Positions 35,271 to 46,371 of a stretch of DNA of 64,000 nucleotides are shown one piece after another (position 1 is the first letter of the stretch; every line of letters begins with the position of its first letter). The translations under genes and the position numbers were made by a program. The notes under the pieces are model-generated. The model was not told the origin of the DNA and made no database searches. It worked only from the letters and a program-made list of their open reading frames with translations. Source of the stretch: Myxococcota bacterium (GTDB lineage: Bacteria; Myxococcota_A; UBA796; JAFGLY01); assembly GCA_024276675.1 (NCBI GenBank), contig JAJRWT010000029.1:62001-126000 (forward strand), written 5' to 3'.

Positions 35271-35632
35271 GGACTCGATACCTCGTAGCTGTTGTTCTGA
35301 AAACATGGATCTGCCCTCTTGCAAGCCAGCGAGGTTTGTCGATCTCCCCACGAGCGGTACCAGGTTCGGTTCTCCTTGGCGCGACACCTGACCAGAGGCC
35401 TGCTCCGTGACCCCTGCGCGGCAACAGTGCCTTGGCATGAAGTCGAAACCCAGTCTAACCCAACGGGAAGTTCGTGAAAGGGAATCTCGTGCCCAGAGAG
35501 GCGAATTCCATGGGTACCATCCATCGCCCGAAAGGGGTCGCGCCCCACTTCGCACGGGAGCCTGCACCTTCGCTCCTTCGATAGATGCCATGACAAGCCT
35601 TTTACCAGGGGGGCCTTCCCAAGGGAGGAAAA
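35271..35632. other. Divergent intergenic region, no gene seen
   Basis: This 362-base stretch lies between the lipoprotein on the minus strand and a small plus-strand gene. It must hold the promoters of both, but no clear -35/-10 pair is visible. A GGTTCGGTTCTCC at about 35352 recalls a tRNA T-arm, but no acceptor stem or anticodon arm can be built around it. Confidence 0.5.
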
Positions 35633-35836
35633 ATGTGGGAACAATGGAGCACAACGGGCAGCAGGAAGGCCATGTTCGAAGCTCCCACCATTCCACTGGG
35701 CGAAGTACTCTCCCTGATCTACGAGGAGTTCCTGGCCCGCTACGACGACAAGGAGCTGGCATCCCTGGCCACATCGACCCTGGTCAACGACTTTCTGAAC
35801 CGAAAGGCCATCGTAGCCCGGCTCCCCATCTCCTGA
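35633..35836 (+). CDS. Small hypothetical protein, 67 residues
   Basis: An almost ideal ribosome-binding site (GGGAGG four bases before ATG) and a compact amphipathic sequence support translation. The protein contains GEVLSLIYEEFLARYDDKELASLATSTLVNDFLNRK, which looks like two or three alpha-helices with Leu and Glu/Lys spacing. It has no signal peptide and no Cys. It is flanked downstream by the long R1 inverted repeat. No family is recognised. Confidence 0.6.
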   Translation: MWEQWSTTGSRKAMFEAPTIPLGEVLSLIYEEFLARYDDKELASLATSTLVNDFLNRKAIVARLPIS

Positions 35837-35886
35837 ACCCGTGCAGCTTCCCGACCGGGGCTGAAAGCCCGTCCCGCTGCCGGCTA

Positions 35887-35985
35887 GGAGCCGTCGGGAA
35901 AGAGGCTGCGGGAAACAGCCGGCTCGGGCCCCGGCGAGGGGCGCCAGGCGCTCCGCAGCGGGCCCGAGCTTTCCCGACGGCTCAT
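35887..35985. repeat. R1 dispersed repeat, complete inverted pair
   Basis: The arms AGCCGTCGGGAAAG (35889-35902) and CTTTCCCGACGGCT (35969-35982) are perfect 14-base inverted repeats. Inside them GCTCGGGCCC and GGGCCCGAGC form a second pair, and GGCTG...CAGCC a small left hairpin. The outer ends read TAGGAG on the left and CTCATAGG on the right. The size of about 100 bases fits a MITE- or BIME-like element. Confidence 0.9.
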
Positions 35986-36074
35986 AGGGCTCATCCACGG
36001 CTGAAGGATAGCCTCCGTGTCCAAACCGGATAAGTTCCCAGGGCGTTCACAGCTCCAACTCCCGGAGGCATTCG

Positions 36075-37769
36075 ATGCACGGCAGCAACCACGCACACCT
36101 ATTGAAAGCCCGCGTTCTGCTCCTGGCCATCCTTTCGCTCATGGCATCCACGGCCCTGGCCAACTCGGCCAGCAACCTCCGCGAAGCCGAAACCAGGCTT
36201 CTCACAAATACCTGGATCCCTCGCTACGAAAGCCCGGAAAACGCGTCGCTGCTGGGAGCGGCAGACCCCCAGGCCACCGAGCTCGTGCAGTCCTTCCAAT
36301 CCCAGGCCAGTTCAGACTCCCGCGCAGACCTGCTCCATGTACCCGCCCTGGACCGCGTGTCCGAAGCCGCTGCCTACTACTATGGTCAGCGAAACTCCTA
36401 CCCTCTGCAAGCCTACATGGAATGGCTGGCCTGGCGCATGGGCACGACCGGCGACCTGGTGGGAATCAGGATCCTGGACCTGCCTGTCTCCGCCAAGAAG
36501 GCACTAAAGGAAAACGCCCTCCTGGATCTCTTCCCTCGCGGAAGCAATCCCGAGCCCGGTACCACATACGGTATCGCCATGGTGGAGTTGGAACGTAAAC
36601 ACTTTCTGCAGGTGGCCTGTGCCTTCCACAGGCCTGTCCTGGTGGAAGACCTGCCAAAGGAACATGAGCCCGGCTCTTCCGTGGAACTCAAGGGAATCAT
36701 CTCCGGCAACTACGGCGATCCCGTGCTCTTCGTGGACGGCGCCGACGACATCCTGCAGATCCCCTTGCAACCCGACGCCTCCGGCTCATTCAGCACCCAG
36801 CTCACCATGCCAACGGAATCGGGCAGTTATTTCCTGGAGATCCGCGCATCCGCCCAGGGCGAGCAGGGAAAGACCCCGGCCATTGGCACCGCCGAAACGC
36901 TGTTGCTGCTCCCACTCTACGTAGACACCGACGAACCTGAAGCCCCGCCCTCCTGGGTAGACGACCCCGACGAACCCAGCTCCAAGACCAGCAACTGGCC
37001 CTCCGACATGGCCAACATCTACAATGGACTGCGGGCAGAACGCGGCCACGGTGGCGCTGTCCTGGATCCCAACCTGACCGCGCTCATGGATCCCTGGGCC
37101 AAAGACCTGGCCAGTGGCACGACCAGCGGTCCCAACCCCAACGGCTCACAGATCCTCTCGGGCAACGGCGTTGCCCACGTGGATCTCTACCAGTCGGCCG
37201 AGCTGTTCTCCTGTCCCGAATGCCTGGCCCAGCGCCTCCTGTGGCGCCCATCCTTCAGGGACCAGGTTCTCAACCCCGCCATGAGGCAGATGGGCATCGC
37301 CATCGAACCCGTCGCCGGAAACACCGATTGGTACTCGCACGTTGCTCTCACATTCCTGGTCACGCCAGTGCCAGGCTTCAACCAGAACCTGGAACAGAAC
37401 CGTTTGTTCGCGGCAGCCAACAGGCTCAGGCGCTCCGCCGGACTGCCGGCCTTCAAGCAGGAACCCAGGGCAGAAGCCATGGTCCACGAATTCGGCGACA
37501 GGGTGTGCGGAGGAGAGTTCGCTCCAGATGATCTGACTGAACTGAAAAAGATGTTCCAGGTTCAGGAATACAGCATAGGATCGGGTCCGGTGAAGCTCAA
37601 GGTCTACCCCTGGATGGGCAAGAGCTTCACCGAAAAAGACATCCGCACGAACGAAGCCCGGTTCCTGGACGAAGAGCTGGACTACCTGGCCATACATGTC
37701 TGTCGCGGCAGCTTCCCGGACGAACCCAACGGAGAATACGTCCTGGTTCTGCTGGTGGGAGCGGACTAG
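36075..37769 (+). CDS. Secreted protein with CAP-like segments
   Basis: The 564-residue protein has a signal peptide (LLKARVLLLAILSLMASTALA). Three segments resemble decayed CAP/SCP domains, which are alpha-beta-alpha folds found in extracellular proteins: residues ~85-200 (DRVSEAAAYYY...WLAWRMG), ~330-440 (IYNGLRAERGHGGAVLDPNLTALMDPWAKDL) and ~455-560 (NRLFAAANRLRRSAGLPAFKQEPRAEAMV). The region ~210-300 looks like an Ig-like beta domain. The CAP similarity is an inference from pattern only; no active site is expected in such proteins. A separate CAP lipoprotein is at 46.4 kb. It has its own upstream region containing the end of an R1 element. Confidence 0.65.
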   Translation: MHGSNHAHLLKARVLLLAILSLMASTALANSASNLREAETRLLTNTWIPRYESPENASLLGAADPQATELVQSFQSQASSDSRADLLHVPALDRVSEAAAYYYGQRNSYPLQAYMEWLAWRMGTTGDLVGIRILDLPVSAKKALKENALLDLFPRGSNPEPGTTYGIAMVELERKHFLQVACAFHRPVLVEDLPKEHEPGSSVELKGIISGNYGDPVLFVDGADDILQIPLQPDASGSFSTQLTMPTESGSYFLEIRASAQGEQGKTPAIGTAETLLLLPLYVDTDEPEAPPSWVDDPDEPSSKTSNWPSDMANIYNGLRAERGHGGAVLDPNLTALMDPWAKDLASGTTSGPNPNGSQILSGNGVAHVDLYQSAELFSCPECLAQRLLWRPSFRDQVLNPAMRQMGIAIEPVAGNTDWYSHVALTFLVTPVPGFNQNLEQNRLFAAANRLRRSAGLPAFKQEPRAEAMVHEFGDRVCGGEFAPDDLTELKKMFQVQEYSIGSGPVKLKVYPWMGKSFTEKDIRTNEARFLDEELDYLAIHVCRGSFPDEPNGEYVLVLLVGAD

Positions 37770-37843
37770 CAGGGGGCCTGGCAGGCAGATTTCCATGAGG
37801 CTCCTGGGCCCGGAAACCCGGAGCAGGTGCCTGGCCCGACAGG

Positions 37844-40474
<2,631 letters not shown>

Positions 40475-42070
40475 CTAGACGGTCGAGTCCACATCACCGT
40501 AGCCGTCGGCGTCACCATCCAGGAAGAAAACGGTCAGCACGCCGTCGTCCACGATGCCGTCACAGTCGTCGTCGACGCCATTGCATGTCTCGGAGGCGCC
40601 GGGATTGACGTTGGAGTCGCCGTCGTCGCAGTCGCTGCCGTCGGAGACGTAGCCGGTGGGTTGCTCGCAGGCGGAGGCCGGGCTCACGGGGTCGCCATAG
40701 CCGTCGGAGTCGAAGTCGGCGTACCAGGTCTCGGCGTCTTCAGAGTCGGATTCGTCGATCTCGTCGTCACAGTCGTTGTCCACTCCGTCGCAGTATTCCA
40801 GGGCGTCGGGGTTGATCTCGGCATCGTCGTCGTCGCAGTCGCCTTCTTCCACGCTGTCGCAGTCCGAGCCGAAGGTCCCGGTGCAGGGACCTGTCTCGCA
40901 ATAACAGTCGCCGTCGTCATCGAAGGCTTCGGTGCCTTCGTCTATGTAGGTATCGCAGTCGTTGTCGATTCCATCCAGCAGCTCGGGCGCATCGGGGTAG
41001 ACGTAGGGCGAGGAATCGTCACAGTCACCGTCAGCCTCGGTAAGGCCGTCGCCGTCGTCGTCGTAGCAGACGGTACCTTCGTCGATGGCGCCGTCGCAGT
41101 CGTTGTCCAGGCCATCACAGATCTCCTCCGCGCCCTCGTAGATGGCCGGATTGTCGTCGTCGCAGTCGCCGCCGTCTTCCGTCTGGCCATCGCCGTCGTC
41201 GTCGAAGGCGCTGGTTCCTTCGTCTACCTGCTCATCGCAGTCGTCGTCCACGCCGTTTGGCTGTTCGGTGGCGTCGGGGTTGATTGATGGGTCGGTGTCG
41301 TCGCAGTCGCCGTCGTCTTCCGAGAAGCCATCGCCGTCGTCGTCGATGGCGCTGGATGAGATCACCTGGAAGTAGGCCGTGGCCGTTCCGATGTTGCCCT
41401 CGGAATCCTCTACTTCGAAGGCGAGCATGTGTTCCCCCACCGAGAGCGCCTCTTCGCAGGAGGCGATCCCGGTGGAGTCGGGGGAGCCCACGCAGAACTC
41501 GCCGTCCAGGTCGGAGTCGAAGTAGACCACCAACTCCTGGGGCTCGTCCTTGGCGTCGTCCACCCAGACCATGAACTCGAAGGGCTCGTCTTCGATGCCG
41601 TCCTCGCCCAGCTCGGGGTGGATGACCTCGATGTCGGGGCTCTCGGGCAGGTCGTGTATGACCAGCTCCACGAAATCATTGCCCTCCAGGGCGCCGGAGT
41701 CCACCGCGGAGAGAGTGACCGCGTGGTTGCCGGGGCTCAGGTTGGCCGTGGCGAAGATGGCCCTGCCATCGGCATCGGCCAGGGGGCCCTCTTCCAGGTT
41801 GCCATCCAGGTCGCTGGACCAGATGAGGTAGAGATCCATGGGCTCGGTCAGGTCGTCGTCCACCAGGCCCGCGAAGGTGACGATGTCGCCCTCGTCGAAT
41901 TCGCTGCCGAAGGGTGGGTTGGTGACGGTGACCTCGGGGGGGGCGTTGGAGCCCTCCAGGAGGGAGGTGTCGCCCTGACAGGAGACGGCAAACAGGGCCA
42001 GCACTCCCACGACAGGGAAGCAGGACAGTGGGGAGCGATGAATCGGGCGAAGAGGGCTGTACAGGTGCAT
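40475..42070 (-). CDS. MopE-type lipoprotein, N-terminal part (ends at amber codon)
   Basis: The product is 531 residues from the ATG at 42070; an ATG at 42115 in the same frame would add 15. The signal peptide ends in FAVSC, a lipobox. Residues ~35-245 are two Ig-like or cadherin-like beta domains (NAPPEVTVTNPPFGSEFDEGD and SPDIEVIHPELGEDG), followed by five MopE-type repeats with CDGxDNDCDG cores. Translation stops at TAG, 40477-40475, in the middle of a repeat, and the same frame continues downstream. As it stands, the short form would be a lipid-anchored Ig/MopE protein without the beta-helix and Gly-rich tail. The equivalent gene at 0.7-3.9 kb is intact. Confidence 0.85.
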   Translation of the reverse strand: MHLYSPLRPIHRSPLSCFPVVGVLALFAVSCQGDTSLLEGSNAPPEVTVTNPPFGSEFDEGDIVTFAGLVDDDLTEPMDLYLIWSSDLDGNLEEGPLADADGRAIFATANLSPGNHAVTLSAVDSGALEGNDFVELVIHDLPESPDIEVIHPELGEDGIEDEPFEFMVWVDDAKDEPQELVVYFDSDLDGEFCVGSPDSTGIASCEEALSVGEHMLAFEVEDSEGNIGTATAYFQVISSSAIDDDGDGFSEDDGDCDDTDPSINPDATEQPNGVDDDCDEQVDEGTSAFDDDGDGQTEDGGDCDDDNPAIYEGAEEICDGLDNDCDGAIDEGTVCYDDDGDGLTEADGDCDDSSPYVYPDAPELLDGIDNDCDTYIDEGTEAFDDDGDCYCETGPCTGTFGSDCDSVEEGDCDDDDAEINPDALEYCDGVDNDCDDEIDESDSEDAETWYADFDSDGYGDPVSPASACEQPTGYVSDGSDCDDGDSNVNPGASETCNGVDDDCDGIVDDGVLTVFFLDGDADGYGDVDSTV

Positions 42071-42525
42071 GGTCTGACTCGCGGGGCTGACGGAACGGGT
42101 CTGCCCATGAATCATGCCCTGTTTTTGCCGCCAGGTCGAACAGTAAGCTGGCCAGTGCCCGAATATGTCCCTGGTTTCGCAACGAGACGCCCGCGCCCCC
42201 GGCTCTGGTCATGGTCCAAGGGGGAGTCCCCTGGGCGCAGCCTCTTTCCCGACGGCTCATAGGGCCCATGGCGTTGGAGCGGCAGGAGCCAAAGGCAGAG
42301 TCGATGCCAGGGCTCGACCGCCCGGGGTCCACGAGCCGACCGGCCCAGGCCGCCCTGGCGATGCGGGGGTCGACTCTCGATATTTCCGTGGACAATGACC
42401 ATGGTTCCCATACCCGGCGAGCGGGCGAGCAGGTTTCAGGCTGAGGGATTATCCTTACCCGACGTTCCTCACCCTGGCCTTTTCTCCGGTTCAAGCCCCC
42501 ACGAGTACCGCTCCCCGAGTTCAGT
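42071..42525. other. Divergent intergenic region with an R1 copy
   Basis: This 455-base stretch separates the MopE gene (minus) from the metalloprotease gene (plus). Apart from the R1 arm at 42236-42260, no gene or clear promoter is seen. The ORFs on both strands have no ribosome-binding site and no recognisable composition. Confidence 0.5.
42236..42260 (-). repeat. R1 dispersed repeat, single arm
   Basis: On the minus strand it reads ATGAGCCGTCGGGAAAGAGG and ends in CTGCG. It matches the left part of the 35.9-kb copy, but its 5' tetranucleotide is ATGAG rather than TAGGAG, as on the right end of that copy. Confidence 0.8.
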
Positions 42526-44028
42526 ATGTCCGTCTCCCACACCATGGCCCTGCTGCTTGTGGCCCTTGTCCCGGCGTGCAAGGCCGTTCCCGTCTCCTTC
42601 GAGTGTTCCGAGGACGAACCGCTCTGCAGCATCATCGAAATCGAATCCGACGAAAGGCCGCCCGCCGCTGGCATCGACATCACCGGAGTCGCCCTGTACC
42701 AGGGCACCGAAATCTGGCTCATGCAGGACGGCGACCAGGTCTTCACCACCTCCACTCCCATCGTCCAGTACCGCGACGCCATGTTCAGGGTCTTCGTCAC
42801 GCCCAACGCCGACTGGCAGCAACGGCAGTTGACCTGCCGGCTCTACATCTACCTGGGCGCAACCACCATCGGAGCCTACCAGGCCGACATGACGGTAAGC
42901 TCGGCATCCACGGCCGGGTCGCTGGAATCCACCTTCAACTTCACCGTCCCTGGTTACCTCATGCTGGAGTCCATCACTTGGGAGGTGGAGCTGGTGGAGG
43001 CCGATGCCGAAAGCGACCCGGGCGGCCAGGTGGGCCTCACGAACTGGCCCCCGGAAGGTTCGGCGGCCCTGGATCTCACATGGGTGGGAGACTCGGTGAA
43101 GCTGATGATCGTGCCCATCGAATACAACGCCGATGGTTCGGGCCGGTTGCCTGATACCTCCGAAGAACAGATGCAGACCTACCTGGACTACATGTTCGCC
43201 TTCTACCCCACTCCCGACATGGAAATCCAGTTGGCGGAACCCATGCCCACCGATACATCCGTGACTTCCAGCGGCGGAGGGTGGTCCCAACTCCTGCAGC
43301 AGCTCACCCAGAGCCGCGACTCCCTGGGTATCGACGACGACGTCTACCTCTTCGGTCCCTTCGAACCTGCCTCCGACTTCGACTCATTCTGCCGCGGCGG
43401 CTGCGTGCTGGGCCTGAGCAACCTGGCAATCTCGGCCACAGACGTCTACAGTCGTGCCAGCATCGGGCTTGGATACACCGGAACCACATCGGCGGAGACC
43501 ATGGTCCACGAAGTGGGCCACGCCCACGGTCTGAACCACGCTCCCTGCGGCGGCGCCACGGGAGTAGATCCCAACTACCCCTACGAAAACGCCTCCATCG
43601 GAGTGCGGGGCTACAACCTGGTGGACGAAACCCTCAAGGATCCCAACCAGTACTTCGACGTCATGAGCTATTGCGCGCCCACATGGATCAGCGACTACAA
43701 CTTCGACCTACTCCTGGAACGTATCGCCGAAGTCAACCAACTGGCCTCTGCTTCCGCCATGCTCCCCACCACCACCTGGTGGACCGTCTGGCTGCACAGC
43801 GACGGCCACTTGTCATGGGGTACGGAGCGCTATCTCCGGCGGGCACCCACCGGGGCAACCCGCGCCCTGGAGCTGCTCTCGGAGTCGGGCGAGCTGCTTG
43901 GACGGACCGAAGCCTTCTTCACCCCCTTCTCCGGGCTTCCCGGCGGGGTGTTCACCTTCCCTGCCCCCACGTTCCCCGTGAGCATGGTCCGACTGGGCGA
44001 ACTCACCACCGCGGCGCGCGCACCCTAG
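42526..44028 (+). CDS. Metzincin-type zinc metalloprotease lipoprotein (peptidase M66-like)
   Basis: The 500-residue protein carries HEVGHAHGLNH (residues 328-338), the HExxHxxGxxH zinc motif of metzincins. After it come HAPCGGATGVDPNYPYENASIGVRGYN and the Met-turn YFDVMSYCAP. These three blocks match the M66 (StcE-like) peptidase family, which cleaves mucin-type glycoproteins in enterobacteria. The N-terminus ends in LVPACK, a lipobox, so the enzyme is probably displayed as a lipoprotein. Residues ~40-150 look like a beta-sandwich; the C-terminal ~90 residues form a beta domain. The TAG stop overlaps the beginning of an R1 repeat. Confidence 0.87.
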   Translation: MSVSHTMALLLVALVPACKAVPVSFECSEDEPLCSIIEIESDERPPAAGIDITGVALYQGTEIWLMQDGDQVFTTSTPIVQYRDAMFRVFVTPNADWQQRQLTCRLYIYLGATTIGAYQADMTVSSASTAGSLESTFNFTVPGYLMLESITWEVELVEADAESDPGGQVGLTNWPPEGSAALDLTWVGDSVKLMIVPIEYNADGSGRLPDTSEEQMQTYLDYMFAFYPTPDMEIQLAEPMPTDTSVTSSGGGWSQLLQQLTQSRDSLGIDDDVYLFGPFEPASDFDSFCRGGCVLGLSNLAISATDVYSRASIGLGYTGTTSAETMVHEVGHAHGLNHAPCGGATGVDPNYPYENASIGVRGYNLVDETLKDPNQYFDVMSYCAPTWISDYNFDLLLERIAEVNQLASASAMLPTTTWWTVWLHSDGHLSWGTERYLRRAPTGATRALELLSESGELLGRTEAFFTPFSGLPGGVFTFPAPTFPVSMVRLGELTTAARAP

Positions 44029-44061
44029 GAGCCGTCGGGAAAGAGGCTGCCGGAACCCTGC
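44028..44061 (+). repeat. R1 dispersed repeat abutting the metalloprotease stop codon
   Basis: TAGGAGCCGTCGGGAAAG begins with the metalloprotease TAG (44026-44028). It continues AGGCTGCCGGAA, matching the 33.8-kb copy, and then diverges. Confidence 0.85.
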
Positions 44062-44261
44062 CGCCCCGGGGTCCATCGTTGTGTTCACCCGATGCCCAGG
44101 TCAACGAGCTGCTGGCCCGTGGTATCCACGTGGTGCATCGCAAAAAGGCCCGAAAGCGACTATTCAGACAGCGATGGCACCGTCTCGGCACGGACAGCCC
44201 CGGAAGCCGATTCCACGACACACCTTCGAAACATGACCAAGCCCCGGAACGGACAGCTCGC

Positions 44262-45281
44262 ATGAACTTCGCAAGCCGATTCAACTCCGCCCGAGACCGC
44301 TGGCTCCCGGGACTGCTCCACGAGTTGGAGTCCGTCCTGGCGCAAGCCCCCCCACCCGGCTCCTCGTTGGCACAGATGTGCTCCTACCACCTGCAAACCG
44401 GCGGGAAACGCCTGAGGGCCCTGCTGCCCCTGCTCACAGCCCAGGCCCTGGACCGCGACCCTTCCTTCCTGCTGCCCTTCGGAGCCGCCTGCGAGATGCT
44501 CCACAACGCCACCCTGGTACACGACGACCTCCAGGATGGCGACACCGTGCGACGGGGCCAGGCCACCATCTGGACCCGGTACGGCATGCCCCAGGCCGTG
44601 AACCTGGGCGACGCCATGTTCTACTTCACCATCCTGTTGGCTCAACGGGTCCAGGTGGAGCCGGCCCTGCGAGAAGCCTGCACCCGAAGAATCCTCATGG
44701 AGACGCTGCGGGTCATCGACGGGCAGGAGCGTGAGTTCGCCCTGAAGACCGCCAGGCAGCCGAGTCTCCAGGACTACTTCGTGATGGTGGAAGGCAAGAC
44801 CTCGGGGCTGTTTTCCCTGCCCATGGCGGGAGCTGCGCAGCTCTGTGGCGCGGAAGCTCGCCTTGTGGATGCCCTGGCCGATGCGGCCCGCCACATGGGA
44901 GTACTGTTCCAGGTCCAGGACGACGTGCTGGATCTATACGGAGACAAGGGCCGACAACAACGGGGCAGCGACGTTGGTGAAGGCAAAAGGAGCGCCCTGG
45001 TGCTGCACTGCCTCGCCAACGCCCACCCGGGCGCCAGGGCCCGCCTGCTGGCCATCCTGGACTCCCCGCGGGAAGACACCTCGCCCGAAGACGTAGCATG
45101 GGTCGCCAAGCTCTTCCAGGGGACGGGCTCGCTGGCCTTTGCCCTGGAAGAAATCCATAGGCGGGCTTCACTGGCGGTGCAGGTACCGGCCCTGTCGGGC
45201 CACCAGCCCCTGCGGCAGTTGGTGGAAGGCATGTGCCAGCTTTTCATGGAACCCATCCACCAGGTCATGGGAACGAGATAG
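44262..45281 (+). CDS. Polyprenyl synthetase (isoprenyl diphosphate synthase)
   Basis: The ATG at 44262 starts a 339-residue protein; the frame is open upstream for ~330 codons, but that part overlaps the metalloprotease in another frame and is not coding. The first Asp-rich motif is VHDDLQDGDTVRRG (D88, D89, D92, Arg pair) and the second is QVQDDVLDLYGD (D220, D221, D224). GGKRLRALL at 48-56 binds isopentenyl diphosphate. The family condenses C5 units to farnesyl, geranylgeranyl or longer diphosphates; the chain length cannot be read safely. The TAG stop coincides with the start of an R2 repeat. It is not in an isoprenoid operon here. Confidence 0.93.
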   Translation: MNFASRFNSARDRWLPGLLHELESVLAQAPPPGSSLAQMCSYHLQTGGKRLRALLPLLTAQALDRDPSFLLPFGAACEMLHNATLVHDDLQDGDTVRRGQATIWTRYGMPQAVNLGDAMFYFTILLAQRVQVEPALREACTRRILMETLRVIDGQEREFALKTARQPSLQDYFVMVEGKTSGLFSLPMAGAAQLCGAEARLVDALADAARHMGVLFQVQDDVLDLYGDKGRQQRGSDVGEGKRSALVLHCLANAHPGARARLLAILDSPREDTSPEDVAWVAKLFQGTGSLAFALEEIHRRASLAVQVPALSGHQPLRQLVEGMCQLFMEPIHQVMGTR

Positions 45282-45316
45282 TTCCCGTCCTGAAAAAACA
45301 GACCGAGCAGAACCGG
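45277..45316 (+). repeat. R2 repeat arm overlapping the polyprenyl synthetase stop
   Basis: GATAGTTCCCGTCC then GAAA then GACCGAGCAG match the left arm of the 55.6-kb palindrome with identical spacing (24 of 30 bases from 45281). The synthetase TAG is inside GATAG. The inverted partner arm is not evident. Confidence 0.6.
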
Positions 45317-45416
45317 ATCGCACACACATGCCGGCCATGCCTCGGTCCCTGTGCGTGGCCGCGTGGGCGCCCCTCCCGGTTCCATCCCAGGCCCTTGCGC
45401 CGAAGCGACTGCAATC

Positions 45417-45926
45417 TCACCAGTACCCGAAACGTGGCTGCTTGCCGCGCTCCAGTTCTTCCAGCCGCCGCCTGCTGCCCGGTGAAATGTCGGGGGGCAG
45501 ATCGTCCAGGCGAAACCACGCGATCTGCTCGATTTCGGAATCGCTCCTCCCGGAAATCGAGAAATCCCTGCACAGGAAAAGAACGATGTGATCCCGCCAG
45601 CCCTGGCGAAAATTGCTGTAGACCCCGAACAGTTCCAACGGCCCCAGGCTGGCGCCCACCTCTTCGAAAGCCTCGCGGCGGGCCGCCTGTTCAGGAGTCT
45701 CGTACCTCTTGATTCCCCCACCGGGATGATACCACGATGCGCGATAGCTGTGCCTCACCAGCAGGACCCTGTCGCCCCTCACCAGCATCACACGTGCTCC
45801 CATGGTGTGTGGGCGCGTGAGGGACCACCACAGGCGCATGAGGCCATACGCAACCTGGTAGCTGATCTTCAACAGGAAAACTCCGATGGATGACTGACGA
45901 GCACGCGCAGGGGCCGTGCTTGTCAT
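45417..45926 (-). CDS. Nudix hydrolase
   Basis: The 169-residue protein has a clear Nudix box, GGIKRYETPEQAARREAFEEVGA (residues ~70-92, all GX5EX7REUXEEXGU positions present). Before it is VLLVRHSYRASWYHPGG, typical of Nudix proteins acting on NDP-linked compounds. After it is the strand LFGVYSNFRQGWRDHIVLFL. An N-terminal helix (residues ~15-40, YQVAYGLMRLWWSL) is amphipathic or membrane-associated. It hydrolyses a nucleoside diphosphate linked to another group; the substrate is unknown. The gene is convergent with the polyprenyl synthetase gene. Confidence 0.9.
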   Translation of the reverse strand: MTSTAPARARQSSIGVFLLKISYQVAYGLMRLWWSLTRPHTMGARVMLVRGDRVLLVRHSYRASWYHPGGGIKRYETPEQAARREAFEEVGASLGPLELFGVYSNFRQGWRDHIVLFLCRDFSISGRSDSEIEQIAWFRLDDLPPDISPGSRRRLEELERGKQPRFGYW

Positions 45927-46007
45927 ATCACGGCTGGAGAGACGACCCTGGGAACACCCGGGTCGCGTACTACCCGCTGGTTCCCACCAGCTTCCCGCAT
46001 TATCATC

Positions 46008-46050
46008 AGGTTCTCATCTGGAGAGTGCTCCCGACACAGGAGCGGTCCAC
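46008..46050 (+). repeat. R2 repeat arm upstream of a small gene
   Basis: GTTCTCATCTGGAGAGTGCT and the following bases to CGGTCCA match the (reverse-complemented) right arm of the 55.6-kb palindrome at 32 of 40 positions. A small hairpin GCTGG-TTCCCA-CCAGC (45976-45991) precedes it. The inverted partner is not seen. Confidence 0.7.
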
Positions 46051-46070
46051 GAAAGACAGGAGTCTGGAGA

Positions 46071-46367
46071 ATGGCCGAAACCGTAGACGACATCACCATC
46101 AGGTACGAAGAAGAGGGCCAGCTTCTGGTGGAAGAGCTGGACAAACGAATACTCACAAGGGGCGCATGGGCCACACTGGTCTTCAGGTACAGGGAATTCG
46201 ACCGTCGGAAAGATCAGATGGGGCCAGTAAAATTCGCCATTCGACGCTACCAGAAGCGCAATGGCATCTACCGGATGCAGAGCCGTTTCAAGATCTCCAA
46301 CGAAAAGCAGGCCCGCCTGTTGGTGGAAACCCTCCAGGGTTGGCTAGACGGGGCACAGGAGCCCTGA
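46071..46367 (+). CDS. Hypothetical protein, 98 residues
   Basis: The ATG at 46071 is preceded by AGGAG and GGAG. The protein is basic in the middle and cytoplasmic: YEEEGQLLVEELDKRILTRGAWATLVFRYREFDRRKDQMGPVKFAIRRYQKRNGIYRMQSRF. It ends in an amphipathic helix (EKQARLLVETLQGWL). The strand pattern 'AWATLVFRYREFD...FAIRRYQKRNGIYRMQSRF' is seen in conserved small deltaproteobacterial proteins of unknown function. An R2 arm lies in its upstream region, so its promoter may overlap that repeat. Confidence 0.72.
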   Translation: MAETVDDITIRYEEEGQLLVEELDKRILTRGAWATLVFRYREFDRRKDQMGPVKFAIRRYQKRNGIYRMQSRFKISNEKQARLLVETLQGWLDGAQEP

Positions 46368-46371
46368 AACC

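Noticed and set aside
35330..35400. Possible tRNA gene from a GGTTCGGTTCTCC segment
   Set aside because: No acceptor stem, D-arm or anticodon arm can be formed around it.
35267..35998. Minus-strand frame of 243 codons across the intergenic region and R1
   Set aside because: It crosses the small gene and the repeat; the sequence PLSRRL in it is a translation of R1 and recurs at other copies.
43281..44261. Upstream extension of the polyprenyl synthetase frame
   Set aside because: It overlaps the metalloprotease in another frame and carries an Arg/Pro-rich translation; the ATG at 44262 starts the known family.
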